Shown: positions 1 to 6,016, counted from the stretch's first letter. The stretch is DNA of 7,898 nucleotides from an uncultured Clostridia bacterium (GCA_947624755.1 CANQLQ010000084.1:1-7898), one strand, 5' to 3'. A program made the numbers and translations. Notes: generated by a model not told the origin, from the letters alone.

Positions 1-60
1 CATCGCCCGCAGGAGTTACGCGTGTTGGATTGATGTAAGCCTTTACCACTTGCCCCACGG
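1..60. repeat. Partial copy of dispersed intergenic repeat (left edge)
   Basis: The stretch CATCGCCCGCAGGAGTTACG at the left edge is repeated exactly at 188-207. The part from TTACGCG (16-22) to about 47 also aligns, with mismatches and a small gap, to 7799-7829 at the other end of the window: both read TTACGCG, then a GATT block, then a GGCTTTTAC/GCCTTTACC block. This is a truncated or diverged copy of the repeat family described at 157-300 and 7758-7898. No coding signal is seen here. Confidence 0.6.
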
Positions 61-110
61 CACGGCTTGGTGCTGAACCTATTTTCGTAATTTTTCGGTT
101 AAGCAATTTT

Positions 111-155
111 GCCTCCCCTGAAAGGGGCGGTGTCACACGCAGTGTGACGGAGGGG
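111..155. repeat. Double-hairpin palindromic element
   Basis: Two perfect hairpins stand side by side: CCCCT-GAA-AGGGG (115-127) and GTCACAC-GCA-GTGTGAC (132-148). The outer CCT (112-114) can pair with AGG (151-153), giving a small three-way junction. There is no T-run, so it is not a standard terminator. Compact GC-rich palindromes of this kind are common as dispersed intergenic elements in clostridial genomes. The family assignment is inference; the pairing is directly visible. Confidence 0.6.
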
Positions 156-156
156 T

Positions 157-232
157 CACGCATGGCGTGCGGCAGTTACGCGGCGGACATCGCCCGCAGG
201 AGTTACGCGGCGGACATCGTCCGCAGGAGTTA
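157..232. repeat. Palindrome followed by 27-bp tandem repeat
   Basis: The palindrome CACGC-ATG-GCGTG (157-169) leads into a 27-bp unit at 171-197 and 198-224, with a third partial unit from 225. Each unit carries GTTACGCGGCGGACATCG; the copies differ at a few bases. The palindrome plus the following GCGGCA(G/A)TTACGCGG is found again at 7780-7806. On the minus strand the tandem units give a repetitive Arg/Val/Thr-rich reading frame, which is best seen as a by-product of the repeat and not a gene. Confidence 0.75.
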
Positions 233-272
233 CGCGGGGTAAATTTATGTTTAACATCAAATTAACCCCGCG
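233..272. repeat. 14-bp-arm inverted repeat within the dispersed element
   Basis: CGCGGGGTAAATTT (233-246) and AAATTAACCCCGCG (259-272) are inverted copies with one mismatch, separated by a 12-nt loop. The copy at the right end of the window keeps a hairpin at the same place (CGCGG at 7802-7806 pairing with CCGCG at 7836-7840) although the loop sequence differs. A stem in the same position in both copies suggests the hairpin is part of the element's structure. Confidence 0.65.
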
Positions 273-320
273 AAAACACTTTGTCCTTAATTTGTGTATT
301 GCCGAGTATTTTGGCAAAGT

Positions 321-353
321 ATTACTGAAAATTTGCAAGCAAGATTCCTTAAC
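321..353. repeat. Short copy of a second dispersed repeat
   Basis: Seventeen bases at 321-337 (ATTACTGAAAATTTGCA) recur exactly, inverted, at 3660-3676. The nearby GATTCCTTAA (343-352) recurs, also inverted, at 3563-3572. The two matched blocks are adjacent here but about 90 bp apart in the 3563-3676 copy, so this looks like an internally deleted relative of that element. Confidence 0.5.
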
Positions 354-517
354 AATAACTGTTTTATTATACTACATTTTTGTTTTCCCTGCAAGTGGAT
401 AAAAGTCAGTTTTCCAATTGTATAAATTTTATGTAAAGAAAAGAAAATTGTTTGCGGTTTTGTCAAAGTGTATAAAAAAAGATTCTTGTTTTTGTGATAT
501 GTTACCGCAGAATTTTA

Positions 518-546
518 TTGACATTTGTATTTTTTTGTATTAAAAT
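518..546 (+). promoter_or_regulatory. Sigma-A promoter for the ABC transporter operon
   Basis: A perfect -35 TTGACA (518-523), a 17-bp spacer and a -10 TAAAAT (541-546) predict a start near 553. That gives a leader of about 57 nt before the binding-protein start codon. The leader holds a small imperfect hairpin (AGTTTA 555-560 with TAAACT 575-580, AAGC 563-566 with GCTT 571-574) but no T-box or known riboswitch pattern that I can recognise. No operator is evident. Confidence 0.7.
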
Positions 547-609
547 AATTATCAAGTTTAAGAAGCTTACGCTTTAAACTGTTAAAATACAATACGGAGG
601 TATAATTAA

Positions 610-1645
610 ATGAAAAAAGCAATGAAATGGCTTGCTGTTGTTCTTTGTGTTGCGCTTGTTGCTGTAACACTTGTTTCATGCGGCGGCAACCAGGAATCCC
701 AAACAACATCAGATCAGTCCGAAACACAAAAAACCGAACTTGCAGCTGATCAAGTTTTCAATATCGGCGTTCTCCAGCTTATGCAGCATCCGGCGCTACG
801 AAGCAACAAGAGGCTTCCAGGAAAAGCTTACCGAACTGCTTGGCGAAGAACACGTTAAGTTTAACGTTCAGAACGCAGCGGGCGAACCTAACACCTGCGC
901 AGCAATTGCAAACCAGTTTGTAGCGTCAAAGGTTGACCTTATCATGGCTAACGCTACTCCAGCTGTTCAGGCTTCTTCAGCCGCTACATCAGAAATTCCT
1001 ATTCTCGGCACATCAGTTACAGAATACGGTGTTGCTCTTGAAATCAAAGATTTCACTGGCAAGACAGGCATCAATGTTTCAGGTACATCGGACCTTGCTC
1101 CTCTTGACAGACAGGCAGCAATGTTTGCCGAACTTCTTCCTGAAGCAAAGAACATCGGTATTATCTACTGCTCAGCTGAAGCAAACTCAAAATATCAGGT
1201 AGAAGTTGTTAAGTCTGAACTTGAAAAGGCAGGCTGCACCGTTACAGAATATCCGTTTGCTGACTCAAACGATATTTCAGCTGTTGTAACAAAGGCTGTC
1301 AGCGAATGTGACGCTCTCTACATTCCTACAGATAATCAAGCAGCAAACAATACAGAACTCATCAACAACATCGCTGAACCTGCTGGTATACCCATCATTG
1401 CAGGTGAAGAAGGCATCTGCTCGGGCTGCGGTATCGCAACTCTTTCAATCAGCTACTATGACCTTGGTGTTGCAACTGCTGAAATGGCATATGAAATCCT
1501 TGTAAACGGTGCAAACCCGGCTGAAATGGAAATCGGCTATGCTGAAAATGTTACACCGAAATATGACAAGGATCGCTGCGAAAAACTCGGAATCAAAATT
1601 CCTGACTCATATACGGCAATAGAAACTGAAACCGAAGCTAAATAA
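610..1645 (+). CDS. ABC transporter substrate-binding lipoprotein (TrpX-like), frameshifted, possible pseudogene
   Basis: Predicted extracytoplasmic binding lipoprotein of the ABC_sub_bind family (the TrpX type), which captures a small solute for the permease and ATPase encoded next. The start at 610 follows GGAGG (596-600) with 9-nt spacing. A Lys-rich N-terminus and hydrophobic core end in the lipobox LVSC (Cys24), then a Ser/Thr/Gln-rich linker and FNIGVLQLMQHPAL. After Leu63 the reading shifts frame: the downstream frame resumes at GAA (800) with EATRGFQEKL and runs intact to the stop at 1645. The family normally reads HPALD-x-A-x-x-GF here, and restoring two bases after 797 gives exactly that, for a protein of about 345 residues, normal for the family. 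No other lesion is seen, so either a recent mutation or a sequencing/assembly error fits. Substrate unknown: tryptophan is reported for streptococcal relatives, but nothing in this sequence confirms it. Confidence 0.85.
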
Positions 1646-1668
1646 GCTGAATAATTTAAAAATTTTAT

Positions 1669-1690
1669 GAAAGCGGAGCAATCCGCTTTC
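1669..1690 (+). other. Stem-loop after the binding-protein gene
   Basis: GAAAGCGGA (1669-1677) and TCCGCTTTC (1682-1690) form a perfect 9-bp stem with a GCAA tetraloop, a GNRA-type stable loop. It is followed by GTCTT and not a clean T-run, so it is more likely a stem that protects the 3' end of the upstream message than a terminator by itself. It lies 23 nt past the stop codon and just before the terminator-like hairpin at 1709-1739. Confidence 0.55.
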
Positions 1691-1708
1691 GTCTTATAAA
1701 AAAAAATG

Positions 1709-1739
1709 GCGGTAAGAGCCGATGTTCTTATCGCTTTTT
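1709..1739 (+). terminator. Intra-operon terminator/attenuator between binding protein and permease
   Basis: GCGGTAAGA (1709-1717) pairs with TCTTATCGC (1726-1734), 9 bp including one G-U pair, followed by TTTTT (1735-1739). I see no convincing promoter between it and the permease start at 1762, so the permease and ATPase are probably reached by read-through. Partial termination here would give more binding protein than membrane components, which is a usual pattern for such transporters. Confidence 0.65.
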
Positions 1740-1761
1740 AGTCATATTTAGGAGTGAAAAT

Positions 1762-2691
1762 ATGTCCGCATTTTTAAACGCATTGCCGGGTGCCGTGGCT
1801 CAGGGTATTATCTGGGGCATTATGGCAATCGGTGTTTATATTACATTCAGAATCCTTGACATTGCAGACCTCACCGTTGACGGTACCATGTCAATCGGCG
1901 GCGCAACATTTGTTGTGCTTTCAACATCGGGTGTAAATGTTTATTTAAGCCTTTTGGTTGCTTTTCTTGTGGGCTGTCTTGCCGGTTTTGCAACGGGTAT
2001 TTTCCATACCGTTTTCGGAATCCCCGCAATACTTTCCGGTATTCTTACACAGCTTGCTCTATATTCAATTTATCTTCGTATTACAGATGCAAGGTCAAAT
2101 GTTGCCATTAACTACAGAAACTACAATCTTCTTCTGACCTTGCACGATATACCGAAAGCAATTCTTGTTGCTTCCATTTTTGCGGTTCTTCTCATTGCCG
2201 TACTTTATTGGTTTTTCGGAACTGAAATCGGTTCATCAATCCGTGCGACAGGCTGCAATCTTGCAATGTCAAGAGCAAACGGTATCAACACAAGCTTCAA
2301 CAAGGTTTTCGGTCTTGTTCTTTCAAACGGTATTGTTGCAATTTCCGGCGCTCTTCTTGCTCAGTATTCAGGTGCGGCAGACATCAACATGGGAAAAGGC
2401 GCTATAGTTATCGGACTTGCCGCCGTAATTATCGGCGAGGTTATTTTCGGCAAGGTATTCAGAAATTTTGCGCTGACTCTTGTTGCTCTTGTTTTGGGCG
2501 GTATTATCTATTATGTAGTTATCACTCTTGTGCTTCAGCTCGGTCTTAACGCAAATGACCTGAAGATGTTCACGGCAATTGTTGTTGCTATTTTCCTCGG
2601 CGTACCGTACTGGAGAGCAAAAGCAGCTGTAAAAATGCGCCGCAATAAAAAGGCGGAAGCCGTAACTGTAGGAGGTTCAGACAATGCTTGA
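1762..2691 (+). CDS. ABC transporter permease (TrpY-like, branched-chain permease superfamily)
   Basis: Integral membrane subunit of the transporter, of the LivH/BPD_transp_2-like superfamily and its TrpY-type branch. The 309 residues give about eight or nine hydrophobic segments (roughly 11-31, 43-55, 61-83, 88-106, 133-152, 185-203, 212-229, 236-259, 267-283) and a basic C-terminal tail. Family hallmarks are visible: ADLTVDGTMSIGG (36-47), GIPAILSGILTQLALYSIYL (86-105) and the cytoplasmic loop EIGSSIRATGCN with RANGIN (155-176) that should contact the ATPase, followed by DINMGKGAIVIGLAAVIIGE (207-226). The start has AGGAG (1750-1754) 7 nt upstream. The gene overlaps the ATPase gene by 8 bp, a sign of translational coupling. 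Substrate not determined from sequence. Confidence 0.9.
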   Translation: MSAFLNALPGAVAQGIIWGIMAIGVYITFRILDIADLTVDGTMSIGGATFVVLSTSGVNVYLSLLVAFLVGCLAGFATGIFHTVFGIPAILSGILTQLALYSIYLRITDARSNVAINYRNYNLLLTLHDIPKAILVASIFAVLLIAVLYWFFGTEIGSSIRATGCNLAMSRANGINTSFNKVFGLVLSNGIVAISGALLAQYSGAADINMGKGAIVIGLAAVIIGEVIFGKVFRNFALTLVALVLGGIIYYVVITLVLQLGLNANDLKMFTAIVVAIFLGVPYWRAKAAVKMRRNKKAEAVTVGGSDNA

Positions 2692-3481
2692 AATTAAAAA
2701 TGTGTCAAAAACCTTCAACCCGGGAACCATAAATGAAAAGAAGGCTCTCAACGGTGTTAACCTCACGCTTAACGACGGCGATTTTGTAACAGTCATCGGC
2801 GGTAACGGCGCGGGCAAGTCAACGATTATGAATATGATCACCGGCGTTTATCCGGTTGACAGCGGTTCAATTGTCATTGACGGCATTGATGTCACCGCAA
2901 TGTCGGAGCATAAACGTGCAAAATATTTCGGCAGAGTTTTCCAAGACCCGATGAACGGAACGGCCGCAAATATGGAGATAATCGAAAACCTTGCGATAGC
3001 GGCAAAACGCGGAAAAAGAAGAACCCTTCGCTACGGTGTATCCAAAAAAGAAAAGGAAGCTTATAAAGAGCTTCTCAAGACGCTTGACCTTGGACTTGAA
3101 AACAGACTTACTTCAAAAGTGGGACTTCTTTCGGGCGGTCAAAGACAGGCTCTTACGCTTCTTATGGCAACTCTTCAAAAGCCGAAGCTTCTTCTTCTTG
3201 ATGAACACACGGCTGCACTTGACCCGAAAACTTCGTCAAAGGTTCTTTCGCTTAGCAAAAAAATCATTGAAGAAAATAATCTTACAACAATGATGGTTAC
3301 TCACAATATGAACGACGCTATAGAATACGGTAACCGCCTTATTATGATGCACGAAGGAAGAGTTATACTTGATATAAGCGGAGAAGAAAAGAAAAACCTT
3401 ACCGTTGAAATTCTTCTTCATAAGTTTGAAGAGGTCAGCGGAACTGAATTTGCAAACGACAAAGTTCTTCTTTCCAAATAA
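2684..3481 (+). CDS. ABC transporter ATP-binding protein (TrpZ-like)
   Basis: Cytoplasmic ATPase that powers the permease encoded just upstream. All nucleotide-binding motifs are intact in 265 residues: Walker A GGNGAGKST (39-47), Q-loop Gln87 in RVFQDPMNGT, signature LSGGQRQ (149-155), Walker B LLLLDEH (169-175), D-loop AALD (177-180) and switch His207 in MVTHNM. Walker B ends in DEH and not the more usual DEP; this variant is known in this transporter branch and should not harm ATP hydrolysis. The RVFQDPMNGTAANMEIIENL stretch is also typical of the branch. The ATG at 2684 lies inside the permease gene, with GGAGG (2671-2675) 8 nt before it. A strong terminator follows the stop by 6 nt, ending the operon. 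Confidence 0.93.
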   Translation: MLEIKNVSKTFNPGTINEKKALNGVNLTLNDGDFVTVIGGNGAGKSTIMNMITGVYPVDSGSIVIDGIDVTAMSEHKRAKYFGRVFQDPMNGTAANMEIIENLAIAAKRGKRRTLRYGVSKKEKEAYKELLKTLDLGLENRLTSKVGLLSGGQRQALTLLMATLQKPKLLLLDEHTAALDPKTSSKVLSLSKKIIEENNLTTMMVTHNMNDAIEYGNRLIMMHEGRVILDISGEEKKNLTVEILLHKFEEVSGTEFANDKVLLSK

Positions 3482-3487
3482 AAGTTT

Positions 3488-3523
3488 AAAAAAAGCAGAT
3501 TGCTTGCGCGGTCTGCTTTTTTT
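3488..3523. terminator. Strong Rho-independent terminator closing the ABC operon
   Basis: An A-rich arm ending AGCAGA (3494-3499) pairs with TCTGCT (3512-3517), and the flanking A and T runs extend the pairing to 3488 and 3523. The T-run (3517-3523) follows the stem directly. The A-run on the other side means the hairpin could also stop transcription from the opposite strand. Confidence 0.85.
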
Positions 3524-3562
3524 CGGCTTAAAGAAACTATGCTTAAATTATCGTTTTTACAT

Positions 3563-3676
3563 TTAAGGAATCACTGATTATTACAAGCTGCTCTGCTTGC
3601 CGCCTTGTCCCTTATTTCAGCGAAAATGTTGTATGAAGCTTGACGGAAAGAGTCAATAATGCAAATTTTCAGTAAT
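3563..3676. repeat. Dispersed intergenic repeat, roughly 114 bp
   Basis: Found in the gene-free stretch 3524-3990. One end, AAGGAATCACTGATTATT (3565-3582), resembles both arms of the inverted repeat at 3824-3887. The other end (3660-3676) matches 321-337 exactly in inverted orientation. Inside is a small hairpin, CAAGC-TGCTCT-GCTTG (3584-3599). No open frame of note is present. Together these look like a non-coding, MITE-like or palindromic repeat family. Beyond it, 3677-3788 is AT-rich and holds only a short GCCGA-AAA-TCGGC hairpin (3730-3742). Confidence 0.5.
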
Positions 3677-3788
3677 TATTTTTCATAATATGAACAACAA
3701 GAATTTTTTAAAAATTTTTTGAAAAAAATGCCGAAAATCGGCTAATATTTTTATACATTTTTTTCTGCTGTTTAATTAGAATATTTTG

Positions 3789-3817
3789 TTGACATCAAAC
3801 TTTTATAGTATTATAAT
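3789..3817 (+). promoter_or_regulatory. Consensus sigma-A promoter upstream of dat operon
   Basis: A perfect TTGACA (3789-3794), a 17-bp spacer and a perfect TATAAT (3812-3817) make this the strongest promoter in the window. The predicted start is about 3824, exactly at the first base of the inverted repeat GGAAAC. A strong terminator lies about 70 nt downstream and before the first gene, so the promoter drives either an attenuated leader for dat or a separate short RNA. Confidence 0.78.
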
Positions 3818-3823
3818 TCTCAT

Positions 3824-3887
3824 GGAAACCTTGATTAATTCACGGGCACTTCCATTATGTAAGCACCCTGAATTAATCAGTGTTTCC
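3824..3887 (+). repeat. 64-nt inverted repeat / leader stem-loop
   Basis: GGAAAC (3824-3829) pairs with GTTTCC (3882-3887). After a 2-base mismatch, TGATTAATTCA (3832-3842) pairs with TGAATTAATCA (3869-3879). GGG (3844-3846) with CCC (3866-3868) and a short inner CTT/AAG extend the stem. The arms share the motif GGAA(A/T)CACTGATTAAT with the repeat end at 3565-3582, so this may be a tiny mobile-element remnant with terminal inverted repeats. It also sits exactly at the predicted transcript start, so in RNA it would form a stable 5' hairpin. The two readings are not exclusive. Confidence 0.7.
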
Positions 3888-3893
3888 TAAGGC

Positions 3894-3929
3894 AAGGGCG
3901 TCGTTCAATATTGAACTGCGCCCTTTTTT
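3894..3929 (+). terminator. Rho-independent terminator in the dat leader
   Basis: AAGGGCGTCGTTCAAT (3894-3909) pairs with ATTGAACTGCGCCCTT (3910-3925), with only the central TC/CT positions mismatched, and a T-run extends to 3929. This is a textbook intrinsic terminator although no gene lies between it and the promoter at 3789-3817. It is followed by a -10-like TATAAT (3947-3952) without a good -35 at the right distance, so the dat operon is reached either by read-through or from a weak second promoter. Confidence 0.8.
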
Positions 3930-3990
3930 GCGGAAATACTTTGCAGTATAATGCAAAAATGAAATTCATATAATATAGGAGACAGAAAGA

Positions 3991-4833
3991 ATGAAAAATT
4001 TAGGTTACTACAACGGAAAATTTGGTGAAATTGAAGATATGGCCGTGCCGATGAACGACCGTGTAAGCTTCTTCGGTGACGGTGTTTATGACGCTACCTA
4101 CAGCCGCAATTACAAAATTTTTGCCCTTGATGAACACATTGACCGTTTCTTCAACAGCGCCGCACTGCTTAAAATTGACCTTGGAATGTCAAAACCGGAA
4201 ATGAAGGATATTCTCAACGAGATGGTTTCAAAAATGGACAGCGGTAACCTTTTCGTTTATTGGCAGGCAACAAGAGGAACAGGAATGCGCAACCATGCTT
4301 TTCCGTCTGACGGTTCAAAGGCAAATTTTTGGATAACACTCACACCTAAGGATATTGTTGATACATACGAAAAAATTAAGCTTACAACAATGGAAGATAC
4401 CCGCTTTTTCCATTGCAACATTAAAACTCTTAACTTAATTCCGAGCGTAATGGCTTCTCAAAGAGCAAAGGAACTCGGCTGCGATGAAACTGTTTTCCAC
4501 CGTGGAGACAGAGTTACCGAATGTGCGCACAGTAATGTTTCAATACTCAAAGACGGAATTTTCAGAACCGCTCCGACCGATCATCTCATTCTTCCGGGTA
4601 TTGCAAGGGCTCATCTTATAAAAGCCTGCAAAAAGCTTGGCATAGGCGTTGACGAATATCCGTTCACTCTTGAAGAGCTTTTTGATGCCGATGAAATTAT
4701 TGTTTCTTCATCAGGTTCACTTTGTCTTGCGGCTAATGAGATAGACGGCAAAAAGGTCGGCGGCAAAGCCGGTAAACTTCTCAAGGCAATACAGGACGAA
4801 GTCCTTGACGAGTTTATGAAAGAAACCGAATAA
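3991..4833 (+). CDS. dat: D-amino acid aminotransferase (class IV, PLP-dependent)
   Basis: Predicted cytoplasmic PLP enzyme that moves the amino group between D-amino acids and 2-oxo acids, typically D-alanine plus 2-oxoglutarate giving pyruvate plus D-glutamate. The 280 residues match the usual Dat length. Fold-type IV landmarks are present: FFGDGVYD (27-34), Schiff-base Lys145 in NIKTLN, and Glu177 in RVTECAHSNV, at the same numbers as in the well-studied Bacillus enzyme. RGTGMRNHAF (95-104) supplies the Arg100/His102 pair that in D-amino acid aminotransferases binds the substrate carboxylate; this favours Dat over branched-chain aminotransferase or aminodeoxychorismate lyase. The cofactor-end SSSGS (239-243) is also visible. 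AGGAG (3977-3981) stands 9 nt before the start. First gene of a probable operon with a D-glutamate cyclase-like gene and pxpBC. The true preferred substrate cannot be read from sequence. Confidence 0.85.
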   Translation: MKNLGYYNGKFGEIEDMAVPMNDRVSFFGDGVYDATYSRNYKIFALDEHIDRFFNSAALLKIDLGMSKPEMKDILNEMVSKMDSGNLFVYWQATRGTGMRNHAFPSDGSKANFWITLTPKDIVDTYEKIKLTTMEDTRFFHCNIKTLNLIPSVMASQRAKELGCDETVFHRGDRVTECAHSNVSILKDGIFRTAPTDHLILPGIARAHLIKACKKLGIGVDEYPFTLEELFDADEIIVSSSGSLCLAANEIDGKKVGGKAGKLLKAIQDEVLDEFMKETE

Positions 4834-4946
4834 CAGCGGGCTATGCTGACATAAGCGTCGGTATTGCAAAAACAGCACATTGAATAAGAAAGTAAAAAAT
4901 CCCCGGAAAGGAAACGCAAATTTATTGTTTTGCGAAAATATATTAA

Positions 4947-6014
4947 ATGACACAACAGGAACTTACAATTTTAAATCTTGGTCAGAGTCTTGATGACCTT
5001 GCAAATCTCGACCCGAGAGGCTACGGCGTATGCAAAATTCTTTACAAAGCGTCAAGGGAATATACCGGAAAGCCTCTTTGCATGAATGCGGCTATGAAGC
5101 TTGCTTCGACCCTTAAAGAAGGCGATTTTGTCTATATAATGACCGGCTTTGTCCTTCGTCCGTTCAAGCACGCAGAGACAGACGGAATAATAAGCTCGAT
5201 TCTTCTTTGCCGCGCTTTGGTAAAAGCCTTTGGCATAAAGCCCATTGTTATTTGTCCCAAAGAAAATCTTAAAGCGGTTGAAAATCTTGCGGCGTGCGTA
5301 GGGCTTCATCTTTTCAGCAACTTTGAAGAACTCAGAGAAATACCCGTTTCAATGGGCGTTGTTGTCTTTACCAAAGATGTAAACGAAGCGCTGAAACAGG
5401 CGGATGAAATTCTTGCCGCCGCAGCGCCGAAGGCTGTTATAAGCATTGAATGTCCGGGCGCAAACGAAAACGGTGTTTACCATAACGCAACGGGGCTTGA
5501 TGTAACCGAGCTTGAAGCAAAACAGGATATCCTTTTTGAAAAGGCTCAAAAAATGGGCGTTCTCAATATTGCGATAGGTGACCTCGGCAATGAAATGGGT
5601 ATGGGTACGATAGCTCCGCAGCTTGAAAAATATATTCCTTATGCAGGCAGGGGCAGATGCCGCTGCGGCTGTGAGGGAGGGCTTGCGGTTAAAACAAAAA
5701 CAGACAATATTATCACGGCGACCGTATCGGACTGGGGCTGTTATTCAATGATTGCCGCACTCGCTTTTCTTGTCGGTGATATTGACGTTATGCATACTTC
5801 GGACCTTGAAAAAGAAGCTGTTGTTACTGCCTGCCGAAGCGGTATGATAGATATGTACGGCTGGCAGATCCCTTCAATTGACGGCTTTGGACTTGAAATC
5901 AATATGCCTATTGTTGCGCTTATGCGCGAAATGGTCGTTCAGGCAATAAGACATAAAGATACTTGCAAAACCTGGTTTGAAAAGGTTGAAGAACTAAAAT
6001 TTTTTGGTGAATAA
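4947..6014 (+). CDS. Stand-alone D-glutamate cyclase-like protein (DUF4392 / DGLUCY C-terminal domain)
   Basis: Resembles the C-terminal (DUF4392) domain of vertebrate mitochondrial D-glutamate cyclase DGLUCY, which turns D-glutamate into 5-oxo-D-proline; here the domain is a complete 355-residue protein without the N-terminal DUF1445/YcsI domain. Conserved-looking blocks are TGF (66-68) with AETDG (76-80), ECPGANENGVYHNATG (168-183), the Gly-rich IGDLGNEMGMG (210-220) and TVSDWGCYSM (259-268). A basic, Cys-rich loop RGRCRCGCEGG (235-245) precedes the last block. No signal peptide or membrane segment is seen, so it should be cytoplasmic. An in-frame TAA directly precedes the ATG, so the start cannot be further upstream. 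The only good Shine-Dalgarno-like run, GGAAAGGA (4905-4912), is 34 nt away, with a small hairpin (CGCAAA 4915-4920 with TTTGCG 4929-4934) between. The neighbours dat and pxpBC support the cyclase role; whether this domain alone is catalytic is unproven. Confidence 0.75.
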   Translation: MTQQELTILNLGQSLDDLANLDPRGYGVCKILYKASREYTGKPLCMNAAMKLASTLKEGDFVYIMTGFVLRPFKHAETDGIISSILLCRALVKAFGIKPIVICPKENLKAVENLAACVGLHLFSNFEELREIPVSMGVVVFTKDVNEALKQADEILAAAAPKAVISIECPGANENGVYHNATGLDVTELEAKQDILFEKAQKMGVLNIAIGDLGNEMGMGTIAPQLEKYIPYAGRGRCRCGCEGGLAVKTKTDNIITATVSDWGCYSMIAALAFLVGDIDVMHTSDLEKEAVVTACRSGMIDMYGWQIPSIDGFGLEINMPIVALMREMVVQAIRHKDTCKTWFEKVEELKFFGE

Positions 6015-6016
6015 CA

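Noticed and set aside
171..240. Possible CRISPR-like array
   Set aside because: The 27-bp units are directly adjacent with no unique spacers, so this is a tandem repeat and not repeat-spacer structure.
156..338. Minus-strand 60-codon frame with repeated RVTPA-DVRR units
   Set aside because: It is produced by the 27-bp tandem repeat and palindrome; it has no ribosome site and the repetition follows the DNA element, not a protein domain.
366..394. Possible leftward promoter (TATAAT at 371-366, TTGCAG at 394-389, 17-bp spacing)
   Set aside because: The -35 matches consensus at only three positions, and it would read into repeat DNA with no gene in the window; AT-rich sequence makes chance -10 matches common.
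553..609. T-box or riboswitch ahead of the transporter
   Set aside because: The leader is only about 57 nt with one weak hairpin and no terminator, too short for a T-box or known amino-acid riboswitch.
671..796. Translation of the binding protein from an internal ATG at 671
   Set aside because: Residues read in this frame before about 800 do not fit the family and lack a signal peptide; the 610 frame gives lipobox and conserved strand, so 671 is out-of-frame shadow until the frameshift.
3824..3929. Classical attenuator with a clear antiterminator
   Set aside because: The nearest complement to the terminator arm (CACCCT at 3864-3869 against AGGGCG) pairs poorly, so alternative folding is not supported by sequence alone; kept only as an open possibility in the findings.
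4611..4955. Minus-strand 114-codon frame opposite the end of dat
   Set aside because: It lies opposite a well-conserved aminotransferase and intergenic DNA, shows no recognisable domain, and is a shadow frame.
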